This document shows, in pieces, positions 46,427 through 54,363 of a stretch of 64,000 nucleotides of DNA. The position numbers and the translations under genes are program-made. The stretch spans positions 496,001-560,000 of the forward strand of contig CBDAVM010000002.1 in assembly GCA_965200895.1 (NCBI GenBank), in the 5' to 3' direction. A model generated the notes under the pieces. The model saw only the letters and a program-made list of their open reading frames with translations, searched no databases and was not told the DNA's origin. Position 1 is the first letter of the stretch. Each line of letters starts with the position of its first letter. The DNA is from WTFV01 sp965200895 (GTDB lineage Bacteria; Acidobacteriota; Vicinamibacteria; Vicinamibacterales; UBA8438).

Positions 46427-46822
46427 ATGCCGGGCTGGCGGTGTGCGCGGGGCTGGACGCTCATCGAGCTGACAATCGTGATCTCGCTCATCACGGTCCT
46501 GTCGACGATTGCTCTCGTCGGTTACGGCAATGCCGTCACGCGTTCGCGCGAGGCGGTGCTCAAGGAGGACCTCTTCCGCATGCGCGACGCCATCGACCAG
46601 TACTACGCCGACCTCGGCGAGTACCCGCCGGATCTCCACGCCCTGGTGAGCGCCGGGTACCTGCGTGCGATTCCGGAGGATCCGACGACCCGCTCGTCCG
46701 AGACGTGGATGGTCGTGCCGGCGGAACCGGATCTGGCGGATCCCTTCGTCACGGGCGTCTACGACGTGAAGAGCGGATCGGAGGGAGTGGCCCTCGACGG
46801 CACGGCCTATGCCGACTGGTAG
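46427..46822 (+). CDS. type II secretion-like pseudopilin (GspG-like)
   Basis: 131 residues from the ATG at 46427, four bases after the previous stop. The prepilin helix starts WTLIELTIVISLITVLSTIA, with Glu5 kept after a leader ending ARG; this is slightly atypical because the -1 Gly is followed by Trp. The globular domain has QYYADLGEYPPDLHALVSAG, IPEDPTTRSSETW and the closing SEGVALDGTAYADW, which matches the ending of the preceding protein (ALDGTRYRDW). The two are tandem paralogues, and either could be the major pseudopilin. Confidence 0.87.
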   Translation: MPGWRCARGWTLIELTIVISLITVLSTIALVGYGNAVTRSREAVLKEDLFRMRDAIDQYYADLGEYPPDLHALVSAGYLRAIPEDPTTRSSETWMVVPAEPDLADPFVTGVYDVKSGSEGVALDGTAYADW

Positions 46823-47555
46823 GAACCCGGCAACGCTGCGCGGGCCGGTGCGGGGGCAGCAGGGTTTCGCGATGGCGGCCCTGCTGGTCAGCCTCGGCAT
46901 CATGAGCGTCATGCTGTCGGTGGCGCTTCCCGTCTGGAACCATGCGGCGCAGCGTGAGCGCGAGGCGGAGCTCATCTTCCGCGGCGAGCAGTATGCACGC
47001 GCCATCATGCTCTACCAGAGGCAGACCCCCGGGGCCTATCCGCCCGACGTCGAGACGCTGGTCGAGGGACGGTTCCTGCGCCGCGCCTACCGCGATCCGA
47101 TGACCACGGACGGGGAGTTCCGGTTCATCCTGCAGTCGGAGCTGGGTGAACTCGACGCGCCCGGCGCCGCCGGAGAAGCGGCGGACGACGCGCCCGGCGC
47201 CGCCGGAGACGGTCCGCTGCGCCGCCGTCAGGGTGACGAGGCACGGGAGCGATCCGGATTCATGCAGGGAGTCAGGCCGTTCGGAGACCGGGACGACAAC
47301 ACATCCGGCGGCGTCGACGGCAACATCGCGGGCGTCGTGAGCCGCAGCGAGAATGCCTCGATCGCGCTGTACAACGGACGGTCGAGATACAGCGAGTGGA
47401 TCTTCATCAACGTGGTCCCGGCGACCGGCCCGGCGGGTGGTGGACCGGGGCAGCCGCCACCGGGAATGTCGGACACTTTCGGTGGTCGGTCCGACAGCGG
47501 GCTCTCAGGTCGTTCGGGCGGCCTGCGCCGGCGTCCCGGCGACCGGACGCGATGA
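46809..47555 (+). CDS. atypical pseudopilin without Glu5 and with a Gly/Pro/Arg-rich tail
   Basis: 248 residues from an ATG at 46809, overlapping the preceding gene by 14 bases. The prepilin leader ends QQG, followed by FAMAALLVSLGIMSVMLSVA; position 5 is Ala rather than Glu. The conserved part runs to about residue 115 (YQRQTPGAYPPDVETLVEGR, FLRRAYRDPMT). Beyond it are an in-frame tandem repeat (DAPGAAGEAAD/DAPGAAGDGPL), a basic segment and a low-complexity tail rich in Gly, Pro and Arg. Loss of Glu5 is typical of the tip pseudopilin GspK, so this may initiate the pseudopilus. That role is inferred. Confidence 0.78.
   Translation: MPTGRNPATLRGPVRGQQGFAMAALLVSLGIMSVMLSVALPVWNHAAQREREAELIFRGEQYARAIMLYQRQTPGAYPPDVETLVEGRFLRRAYRDPMTTDGEFRFILQSELGELDAPGAAGEAADDAPGAAGDGPLRRRQGDEARERSGFMQGVRPFGDRDDNTSGGVDGNIAGVVSRSENASIALYNGRSRYSEWIFINVVPATGPAGGGPGQPPPGMSDTFGGRSDSGLSGRSGGLRRRPGDRTR
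47154..47209. repeat. 23-bp direct repeat inside the third pseudopilin gene
   Basis: The 23-bp sequence starting GACGCGCCCGGCGCCGCC occurs at 47154-47176 and 47187-47209, offset 33 bp, so it duplicates 11 codons in frame (DAPGAAG). Confidence 0.8.
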
Positions 47556-47562
47556 GAGCGGG

Positions 47563-49305
47563 TCACGGGCGCGCACGCCGGGTGCGGGCCAGGTTCCGGA
47601 TGAGCCAGGCGCCCGGCGTGGCGGCGCCGGCGAACAGGACGGCGGCGCCGACGACCGAACCGAACAGCACGGCGTGCGTAGCCGCCAGCGTCAGGTAGAC
47701 GGCCGCGCAGCCTGCCGCCCAGCGCCGCAGCTCGGGCGCCAGCGGTGCCGGCGCGGGCCCGCCCGCGGCGGCGGCAACGTGTCTCCAGCCCGGGCCGGCG
47801 GGCCGGGTGCGCCGGTAGAAGCGGATCAGATGCGGCAACGGCTCGGCGCGCGCGGCCAGTGTGGCGGCGAGCCAGCACACCGTGGTCCAGGGCACCAGAA
47901 AGAGCAGCGAGTCCGGAAACGGAATGGTGGTGAAGAACCGCACGAACACGAAGCCGACGGCGGCGGCGGCCAGCGCCGCGAGCTCCGAGACCGCGGTGAC
48001 CCGCCACCAGTACCAGCGCAGGATCAGCACGAGGCCGACTCCGGCGCCCGACTCGAGCACGAACTCCCAGGCCTGACGGACCGATTCGAGACCGAACGTG
48101 AGCGCTCCGCTCGCCGCCATCACGACGACGGTGGTCAGGCGGGAGGCGCGGACGAGATGCATCTGGCTGGCGTCCGGCCGCACGAACCGCCTGTACACGT
48201 CGTTGACCAGGTACGACGTGCCCCAGTTGAGCTGTGTGGAGACGGTCGACATGTAGGCGGCGAAAAAGGCGCCGACGAGCAGGCCCCGCCACCCCGGCGG
48301 GAGGTGGTCGCGCAGGACGAGGACATAGCCCGCTTCGGGGTCGGCCAGATCCGGGTAGAGAACGAGTGCGGCGAGTGCGACCAGCACCCAGGGCCACGGG
48401 CGCAGGCAGTAGTGCGCCACCGTGAACCAGAGCGTCGCCAGCACCGCGTCACGTTCGTCGCGGGCCGACATCATGCGCTGCGCCACGTAGCCGCCACCGC
48501 CCGGCTCCTGGCCCGGATACCAGCTCGCCCACCACTGTATCCCCAGGTAGGCGACGAACGACACGACCGGCAGAGCCAGCACCGCGGCGGCGTCGGCGGG
48601 CTGGCTCGACGCCCCGACGGCCGGCCACAGCCGGAACGTCGAGTCTGGCAACGCGGTCCGCAGGCCGTCGATGCCGCCGACCCCCGGTGCGGCGAGCGCG
48701 TAGCCGGCGAGGACAACGGCTCCGGCCATCGCGATCGCGAACTGCACGAGATCCGCCGCCACGACACCGCGGAAACCGGCCAGAGCGGCGTAACCGCCGG
48801 TGGCGGCCAGCCCCACCAGCACCCCGGTCAGCCGTTCCCATCCGAGCGCGATCGACAGCACCTTGGCAAGGGCCAGATTCACCCAACCGATCACCAGACA
48901 GTTGACCGGCAGCCCGAGATAGAGCGCGCGGACCGCTCGCAGCGCGCTCGCGGCGCGGCCCGTGTAGCGCAGCTCCACGAACTCCACGTCGGTCAGGATG
49001 CCCGCGCGGCGCCACAGCCGGGCGAAGAAGATGACGGTCAGCATGCTGCCAAGCGCCGCATTCCACCACAGCCAGTTGCCGGAGACGCCGCTGGCCGCCA
49101 CGATGCCGGTGACGGCCAGCGGGGTGTCTGCAGCGAAGGTCGTCGCCACCATCGAGGTGCCCGCCAGCCACCACGGGAGATCACGGCCCGACAGGAAGAA
49201 CTGGGAGAGGTTTCGTCCGGCCCCCCGGCCGTGGGCGATGCCGACCGCGACCGGCGTCGCGAGCACCAGCGCCAGCACCAACCAGTCGATCGGGGTCAGG
49301 ACCAT
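47563..49305 (-). CDS. sodium:solute symporter (SSS family)
   Basis: 580 residues and about 14 hydrophobic helices. The start MVLTPIDWLVLALVLATPVA and the family motif FFLSGRDLPWWLAGTSMVAT (residues about 36-55) are followed by NWLWWNAALGSMLTVIFFAR, VEFVELRYTG and a long series of membrane segments. SSS proteins (SGLT/PutP/NanT fold) couple Na+ to uptake of sugars, amino acids or sialic acids. It is the last gene of the murQ operon, four bases after the serine hydrolase stop, so a peptidoglycan-derived amino sugar or muropeptide is the likely cargo. A second symporter in the same operon is unrelated at close range. Confidence 0.88.
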   Translation of the reverse strand: MVLTPIDWLVLALVLATPVAVGIAHGRGAGRNLSQFFLSGRDLPWWLAGTSMVATTFAADTPLAVTGIVAASGVSGNWLWWNAALGSMLTVIFFARLWRRAGILTDVEFVELRYTGRAASALRAVRALYLGLPVNCLVIGWVNLALAKVLSIALGWERLTGVLVGLAATGGYAALAGFRGVVAADLVQFAIAMAGAVVLAGYALAAPGVGGIDGLRTALPDSTFRLWPAVGASSQPADAAAVLALPVVSFVAYLGIQWWASWYPGQEPGGGGYVAQRMMSARDERDAVLATLWFTVAHYCLRPWPWVLVALAALVLYPDLADPEAGYVLVLRDHLPPGWRGLLVGAFFAAYMSTVSTQLNWGTSYLVNDVYRRFVRPDASQMHLVRASRLTTVVVMAASGALTFGLESVRQAWEFVLESGAGVGLVLILRWYWWRVTAVSELAALAAAAVGFVFVRFFTTIPFPDSLLFLVPWTTVCWLAATLAARAEPLPHLIRFYRRTRPAGPGWRHVAAAAGGPAPAPLAPELRRWAAGCAAVYLTLAATHAVLFGSVVGAAVLFAGAATPGAWLIRNLARTRRARP

Positions 49306-49308
49306 CGT

Positions 49309-50361
49309 TCAGCGCGCCGCCATCACCGCGTCGTGGAACGCCGGTCGCAGGGCGAGTATCGCCTCGTTGGACCGGGAGGGGTGTACCCGGTTGGTCAATA
49401 GGACCATGTAGCGATCGGCGGCCGGGTCGATCCAGAGCGATGTGCCCGTGAATCCGGTGTGTCCGACGGATTCCGGAGACAGCCGCGTACCGCACGACGA
49501 GGTCGGCAGCATGGTGTCCCAGCCGAGGGCGCGCGAGCTGCCGGGTACCGTCGTCCGCGTGCGGAACCGATCGAAGGTCGCTGTCGACGCCAGCCGCCCG
49601 TCCCCGCTGAAGCCGGTCAGGATGTCGCGGGCGAACCGGCCGACCGAGCCGACATCGCCGAAGAGTCCCGCGTGTCCCGCCGCTCCGCCCAGGGCCCAGG
49701 CGTTCTCGTCGTGCACCTCGCCGATGAGCGTCCGACCGCGCCACCGATCCTGCTCGGTCGGCGCGGTCCGGGGGCGCCATCCCGGCGGCGGATGGAATCG
49801 GACGTTTCCCCAGCCGCGGATTGCCGCGACCTCGTCGAACTGGTCGGCGAGACCTGTCTTCGAGGGATGCCGGTCCGTGAGGATGAAGCCGAGCAGGATG
49901 AAGCCCAGATCGCTGTAGATCGAGCGGGTGCGCGGCGGATACTCCAGCGGCAGACGCGCGATGGCCGGCTCGAACTCCGCCCGCCCCACGTGGTCGCGGA
50001 AGAACGGCAGGTGCGCCGTCAGACCCGACGTGTGCTCCAGCAGGTCGCGCACCGTCACCATCTCCCGATCCGCCCCGCGCCACGTCCGCAGCGCCGCGGC
50101 GATCGGCAGATCGAGCCCGGTCAGACCGGCGTCGACGTGGCGCATCGCCAGGGTCGTGGTGGCCATGACCTTCGTCAGCGACGCCAGGTCGAAGATCGTC
50201 TCCTCGGTCGCGGGCGGGCTGCCGGCGTCGAACGTGAGCCGTCCCGTCGCATGCCGCCACCGGGGTCCCGAACGGCATCCGACCTCGGCCACCGCGGCCG
50301 GGCAGGCGCCGTCGGCGACCGCGTCGTCGAGGATCCGCGCCGGGGCGGCCGGACCGGTCAC
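49309..50361 (-). CDS. serine hydrolase of the beta-lactamase / penicillin-binding-protein fold
   Basis: 350 residues from the GTG at 50361, overlapping the upstream symporter stop by four bases. The three active-site elements of class C beta-lactamase-like enzymes are visible: SxxK in DLASLTKVMATT, the YxN equivalent in IYSDLGFILLGF, and the KTG equivalent in GHTGFTGTSLWIDP. No signal peptide is evident in this frame, so it may act in the cytoplasm or use another start. Members include EstB-like esterases, D-aminopeptidases and carboxypeptidases acting on muropeptides. In an operon with murQ it probably trims peptide or amide groups from imported cell-wall fragments (inference). Confidence 0.85.
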   Translation of the reverse strand: MTGPAAPARILDDAVADGACPAAVAEVGCRSGPRWRHATGRLTFDAGSPPATEETIFDLASLTKVMATTTLAMRHVDAGLTGLDLPIAAALRTWRGADREMVTVRDLLEHTSGLTAHLPFFRDHVGRAEFEPAIARLPLEYPPRTRSIYSDLGFILLGFILTDRHPSKTGLADQFDEVAAIRGWGNVRFHPPPGWRPRTAPTEQDRWRGRTLIGEVHDENAWALGGAAGHAGLFGDVGSVGRFARDILTGFSGDGRLASTATFDRFRTRTTVPGSSRALGWDTMLPTSSCGTRLSPESVGHTGFTGTSLWIDPAADRYMVLLTNRVHPSRSNEAILALRPAFHDAVMAAR

Positions 50362-51848
50362 TGCACACCCCGCAGGCGCGCGGCGACCCAGCCGGCGCCG
50401 AGCGTGGCGGCCGCGCCGACCAGCACGTACCACTGCCACGACAGGTCGGTCCACAGACTCACGGCCGCGATCGTGACCAGACCGCCCGCGAGCCCGACGA
50501 TCCCCACGCCCGGTGTCGGCCGGGAGATGAGCACGCTGGTCAGGAAGATGCCGAGCATCAGGCCGCCGCTGAAGAACTGTACCGCCAGCACGTCGTCGAT
50601 GATCCGCTGCGACATGCCGATGGCGGCGACCGCGACGCTCACCTGCACCGCAGCCCATGCCGCGGTGGCCCACCGCGACACGCGCAGAGCCTGAGTCTGG
50701 GAACGTGCGCGGCCGCCGCGGGCCAGATAGAAATCGGCCACGGTGGACGCCGCCGAGGAGTTCAGGGATGACGACAGGGTGGACATCGCGGCCGCCACGA
50801 CCGCCGCCAGCACGAGTCCGCGAAGCCCCGGCGGCAGATGGGTCATCAGAAAGAGCGGAAAGACGCGATCGGGTTGCACGACGCCGCCGGCGGTGATCGT
50901 GGCCAGCGCCTGCGCCTCCCCCGTCCCGTAGAAGGACCAGAGCAGGACGCCGATGCCGAGAAACAGGGCGAACTGGAAGAAGACGAGGATCCCGCTGGCG
51001 ATGAGCGCGAGGCGGGCGTCGGCCAGCGAACGGCTGCACAGGTACCGCTGCACGAACATCTGATCCGTGCCGTGCGTGGACGCGATGAAGACCGCCCCGC
51101 CGAGTGCGCCGGACCAGAACGTGTAGTCGCTGCGCAGATCCCATGCGAAGTCGAGTACCCGCAGCTTGCCCGCCGCCGCCGCTGCCGCCCACGCCTCCTG
51201 CAGGCCGCCCGGAAGACCGGCGAGCAACGTGGCGACGGCAACGAGCGCGCCGCAGAGATAGACGGCGAGCTGGACCACGTCCATCCAGACCACGGCGGTC
51301 ATGCCGCCGAGCCGGGTGTAGGCCAGCGTGACCGCGGCGATGATCAGGATGGCGACGATCACCACCGGCGTCTGCGGCAGGTTCCCGAGTCCGATCGTGC
51401 CGGCAACCGTTCCGAGCATGGCGGCCACGACGAGCGCGGTTGCAAACAGGCGCAGCCCATCGGCGACGTTGCGGGTCAGCAGGAAGACCACGGCCGCGCA
51501 CTGGCCGAACGCCTGCCCGACCCGCGCCGAGAGCAACTGGTACGCGGAGAGGAGATCCCGGCTGAAGTACGCCGGCAGCAGCACCACGGCCACCAGAACG
51601 CGGCCGAACAGATAGCCCAGGGCGAGCTGGAGGAACGTCAGATCGCCGCCGAAGGCATAGCCGGGAACTCCGATGACGGTGATCGTGCTGGTCTCGGTCG
51701 CGACGATCGAGCCCATGACGGCCCACCACGGGACACGTCTGCCGGTCAGATAATAGTCCCGCAGCGTCGACCGGCCGCGCGACAGCCGGCGTCCGCCCCA
51801 GACCGCCAGCACCAGGTAGCCGACGACCACCGTCAGGTCGACCAGCAT
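50358..51848 (-). CDS. sodium:solute symporter (SSS family), second member of the operon
   Basis: 496 residues, about 13 membrane segments. Typical motifs are DYYLTGRRVPWWAVMGSIVA near residue 32, TETSTITVIGVPGYAFGGDL, and LGYLFGRVLVAVVLLPAYFS. It starts at an ATG at 51848, three bases after the murQ stop, and ends in a GTGA overlap with the serine hydrolase gene. SSS transporters next to murQ have been proposed to import N-acetylmuramic acid or anhydro-muropeptides in bacteria lacking a PTS; no PTS gene is seen here. Specificity is unproven. Confidence 0.88.
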   Translation of the reverse strand: MLVDLTVVVGYLVLAVWGGRRLSRGRSTLRDYYLTGRRVPWWAVMGSIVATETSTITVIGVPGYAFGGDLTFLQLALGYLFGRVLVAVVLLPAYFSRDLLSAYQLLSARVGQAFGQCAAVVFLLTRNVADGLRLFATALVVAAMLGTVAGTIGLGNLPQTPVVIVAILIIAAVTLAYTRLGGMTAVVWMDVVQLAVYLCGALVAVATLLAGLPGGLQEAWAAAAAAGKLRVLDFAWDLRSDYTFWSGALGGAVFIASTHGTDQMFVQRYLCSRSLADARLALIASGILVFFQFALFLGIGVLLWSFYGTGEAQALATITAGGVVQPDRVFPLFLMTHLPPGLRGLVLAAVVAAAMSTLSSSLNSSAASTVADFYLARGGRARSQTQALRVSRWATAAWAAVQVSVAVAAIGMSQRIIDDVLAVQFFSGGLMLGIFLTSVLISRPTPGVGIVGLAGGLVTIAAVSLWTDLSWQWYVLVGAAATLGAGWVAARLRGVQ

Positions 51849-51851
51849 CCG

Positions 51852-52790
51852 TCACCGCGGGTCGAACGCGTTGCGCAGTGGTCCGTCGGTCTCGTCGCCG
51901 ATGGCGGTCCGCACGGAGTCGTTCGCCCGCTTCAGGCGGCCGAGCGCTTCCGCATAGCCGACCTGCGCGTGCGCCATGACGATGGCGACCTTCACGTTCC
52001 AGCGCGCCTGCTTGAGCAGCGCACCCGCCTCCTCGTGGTCGAGCCCGGTCACCGTCGTGATGATGCGGCGCGCGCGGTCGCGCGCCTTCTCGGAACCGGC
52101 GTCGACATCGACCATGAGGTTCCCATAGGTCTTGCCCAGATGCACCATGGCCACGGTGGTCAGCATGTTGAGCACCATCTTGGTCGCCGTGCCGGCCTTC
52201 AGACGGGTGGAGCCCGCGATGACCTCCGGTCCCACTGCGGGGGAGATGACGATGTCCACGAACGTCTGCAGCTCGGTTCCCGGCCAGCAGGTCACGAAGA
52301 CGATCTTGACGCCGTTGCGGCGCGCGCGGGTCAGGGCGCCGCGGACGAACTGCGTCATCCCGCTCGCCGAGATGCCGACCACGACGTCCCTGCGTGTCGG
52401 ACGCAGACGGGCGACGGCGCGCGCGCCGTCCTCGAAATTGTCCTCGACCCCCGCCTGCGACCGGAAGAAGGCGGCCCTGCCTCCCGCCATGATCGCCTGT
52501 ACCAGGTGTGCCGGGGTGCTGAACGTCGGTCCCATCTCCGCCGCCTCGAGAACGCCGAGCCGACCGCTCGTTCCCGCACCGACGAAAATCAGGCGTCCGC
52601 CCTTCTGGAGCGCTGCGGTAATGAGGTCCGAGGCGGTCGCGATCCGCGCCTTCTCGCGCGCCACCGCAGTGAGGAGCTTCCGATCCTCGCGCAGCATCAG
52701 GCCGATCATCTCCTCGGTGGATGCCCGGTCCATCGCCATGCTGGCGGGATTGATGGCCTCGGTCGGCAGGTCCTTCCACTTCGAGGACAT
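51852..52790 (-). CDS. murQ: N-acetylmuramic acid 6-phosphate etherase
   Basis: 312 residues from the ATG at 52790 (MSSKWKDLPTEAINPASMAM), with GAGG upstream. The SIS domain carries FVGAGTSGRLGVLEAAEMGP, the phospho-sugar-binding VVVGISASGMTQFVRGALTR and NMLTTVAMVHLGKTYGNLMV. Length and motifs are standard. It cleaves the lactyl ether of MurNAc-6-phosphate to GlcNAc-6-phosphate and lactate in the cytoplasm during peptidoglycan recycling. It is the first gene of a four-gene operon with two Na+ symporters and a serine hydrolase. The MurNAc kinase (MurK/AnmK) needed upstream of it is not in the window. Confidence 0.95.
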   Translation of the reverse strand: MSSKWKDLPTEAINPASMAMDRASTEEMIGLMLREDRKLLTAVAREKARIATASDLITAALQKGGRLIFVGAGTSGRLGVLEAAEMGPTFSTPAHLVQAIMAGGRAAFFRSQAGVEDNFEDGARAVARLRPTRRDVVVGISASGMTQFVRGALTRARRNGVKIVFVTCWPGTELQTFVDIVISPAVGPEVIAGSTRLKAGTATKMVLNMLTTVAMVHLGKTYGNLMVDVDAGSEKARDRARRIITTVTGLDHEEAGALLKQARWNVKVAIVMAHAQVGYAEALGRLKRANDSVRTAIGDETDGPLRNAFDPR

Positions 52791-52862
52791 GTGAAGCCTC
52801 AACCGTCGCCGTCCTGCGCGCGCTCGCGGCAGGACGCGGGACAGAGCCGGCCGGGGCGCCGG

Positions 52863-52892
52863 TTGACGGCTCCGAGAAGGACAGAGTATAAA
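52863..52892 (+). promoter_or_regulatory. sigma-70-like promoter of the hom operon
   Basis: TTGACG (52863-52868), an 18-bp spacer and TATAAA (52887-52892). It is the best promoter match seen in the window. Transcription would start near 52899 and run through the leader ORF and terminator before hom. Confidence 0.65.
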
Positions 52893-52922
52893 GATCGATT
52901 GTCTCGTGCCCAGCGAACCATC

Positions 52923-53012
52923 ATGTGGAACGTCAACGCCATGCCGACCGGCTGCCCATCCACCATGGCCGACCGGACCGCGCCGCTCGACGCGCAATCG
53001 CGGAGCGGATGA
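52923..53012 (+). CDS. candidate 29-residue leader peptide of the hom operon
   Basis: ATG at 52923 to TGA at 53010-53012, encoding a peptide that starts MWNVNAMPTG and ends DAQSRSG. It holds three Met (1, 7, 15) and three Thr (9, 14, 19), the end products of the pathway, though not as a run. It lies about 24 bases after the predicted start site. Its stop codon forms the end of an 8-base segment that can pair with the downstream terminator stem. No strong Shine-Dalgarno is visible, so translation is unproven. Confidence 0.45.
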   Translation: MWNVNAMPTGCPSTMADRTAPLDAQSRSG

Positions 53013-53053
53013 CGCAGCCGGCACATTGTAGTGATCCCGGGGCCATCATCCGC
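53005..53053 (+). promoter_or_regulatory. candidate antiterminator helix of the hom leader
   Basis: GCGGATGA (53005-53012) is perfectly complementary to TCATCCGC (53046-53053). The second strand covers the last six bases of the terminator's left arm (53041-53051) plus two loop bases, so the helix and the terminator cannot form together. The first strand ends exactly at the leader stop codon. Confidence 0.55.
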
Positions 53054-53075
53054 AAGCAGGATGATGGCCTTTTTT
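53041..53075 (+). terminator. intrinsic terminator between the hom promoter and hom (probable attenuator)
   Basis: An 11-bp perfect stem (GGCCATCATCC at 53041-53051 with GGATGATGGCC at 53059-53069), a 7-base loop and six T (53070-53075) oriented for plus-strand transcripts. The upstream flanking genes are on the minus strand, so there is no plus-strand gene for it to end. It stands 19 bp before the hom start. Confidence 0.85.
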
Positions 53076-53094
53076 CTGAACGGCGGAGATTCCC

Positions 53095-54363
53095 TTGGTC
53101 AGAGTCGCCCTGGTCGGATTCGGAACGGTCGGGCGATCGGTGGCGCGCATCCTGTGCGCGGGAGGGCATCGCCCTCTGGTTCTCTCGCACGTCTGCAACC
53201 GGCGTGTCGAGCGCAAGGTCGTCGACTGGGTACCGCCGACCGTCACCTGGACGTCCGACTACGAAGACGTCCTGCGCTCCGACGCCGACGTCGTGGTCGA
53301 GGTCGTCGGCGGCCTCGAACCTGCCGGCGCCTGGATCCGCAGCGCGCTCGACGCCGGCAAGTCGGTGGTGACCGCGAACAAGCAGGTCATGGCCCACGCG
53401 GGAGCCGAGCTGCTGCAGGTTGCCGCCGACCGCGAGCGCCACCTGCTGTTCGAAGCGGCGGTCGCCGGAGGCATTCCCATCGTCCGGGCGGTGCGGGAAG
53501 GTCTGGCCGGCGACCGGCTGCAGCGGGTGCTCGGGGTGCTGAACGGCACCTGCAACTACATGTTGACGCGGATGGAAGCCGACCACGTCTCGTTCGACGA
53601 GGCGCTGCGGGAAGCCCAGGAGCGCGGCTACGCGGAGGCGGACCCGACGGCGGACGTCGACGGCGGAGACGCGCAGGCCAAGCTGACGATTCTCTCGACA
53701 ATCGGTCTCGGTCGACGCATCGCCGCCGCGGCCATCCCGCTGCGGTCGATTCGGCCGGTCGAGCCGGTGGACTTCACCTACGCGCAGCGGCTCGGGTGCA
53801 CGATACGCCAGGTGTCGCGGGCGGAGGCGATGGACGGCGGGCCGGACGTCACTGCCTCCGTTCAACCGATGCTGGTGCCGTTGACGTCGCCGCTCGCCCG
53901 CGCCGAGGGCAGCCAGAACGTGGTGATCGTCGACGGCGCCCATGGCGGCGAGACCGCGTTTCGCGGATTCGGCGCCGGCGGCGATCCGACTGCAGTGGCC
54001 GTCGTCTCCGACCTCGAGGCGATCGCACGAGCCGGCGTCACTGCACGCCGGTGCTGGCGCCATGTGGAGGATGCACGGGTGGAGGCCGAATTCGAGGCTT
54101 CCCACTATCTGCGCTTCGTCATCGTGGATCGGCCCGGTATCATTGCCTCGCTTGCCGCAGTCTTCCTGCGCCACGGATTGAATATCGACTCGGTACTGCA
54201 GGAGCCGGACTGGCCGAAATCGGCCCTGCCCTTCGTCGTGACCCTTGAGCCCTGCAGCTCCGGAGCCGTGCAGGCCGCGCTGTCGGAGATCGAGGCGTTC
54301 GACTTCCATGCGCGGCCGCCGGTCTGGATGCCGATTCTGCCACGCGGAGAACGCTGCCAATGA
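53095..54363 (+). CDS. hom: homoserine dehydrogenase
   Basis: 422 residues from a TTG at 53095 with GGAG seven bases upstream. The NAD(P)-binding motif VALVGFGTVGRSVARIL is at the N-terminus, followed by VVEVVGGLEPAGAWIRSALD and VVTANKQVMAHAG. The catalytic signature AVAGGIPIVRAVREGLAGDR lies near residue 125, with NGTCNYMLTRM after it. A C-terminal ACT domain (about residues 340-420: FVIVDRPGIIASLAAVFLRH) suggests feedback control by threonine. It reduces aspartate semialdehyde to homoserine, the branch point to threonine and methionine. The stop overlaps the thrC start by four bases. The leader upstream carries a likely attenuator. Confidence 0.95.
   Translation: MVRVALVGFGTVGRSVARILCAGGHRPLVLSHVCNRRVERKVVDWVPPTVTWTSDYEDVLRSDADVVVEVVGGLEPAGAWIRSALDAGKSVVTANKQVMAHAGAELLQVAADRERHLLFEAAVAGGIPIVRAVREGLAGDRLQRVLGVLNGTCNYMLTRMEADHVSFDEALREAQERGYAEADPTADVDGGDAQAKLTILSTIGLGRRIAAAAIPLRSIRPVEPVDFTYAQRLGCTIRQVSRAEAMDGGPDVTASVQPMLVPLTSPLARAEGSQNVVIVDGAHGGETAFRGFGAGGDPTAVAVVSDLEAIARAGVTARRCWRHVEDARVEAEFEASHYLRFVIVDRPGIIASLAAVFLRHGLNIDSVLQEPDWPKSALPFVVTLEPCSSGAVQAALSEIEAFDFHARPPVWMPILPRGERCQ

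Noticed and set aside
49309..52779. A 1156-codon open frame on the minus strand
   Set aside because: Only its last 350 codons (from the GTG at 50361) encode a protein, the serine hydrolase. The rest lies out of frame through murQ and the second symporter.
52791..53024. An N-terminal extension of murQ to 53024
   Set aside because: MurQ homology starts at MSSKWKDL (52790), which has its own GAGG. The extension crosses the hom promoter, leader and half of the terminator region.
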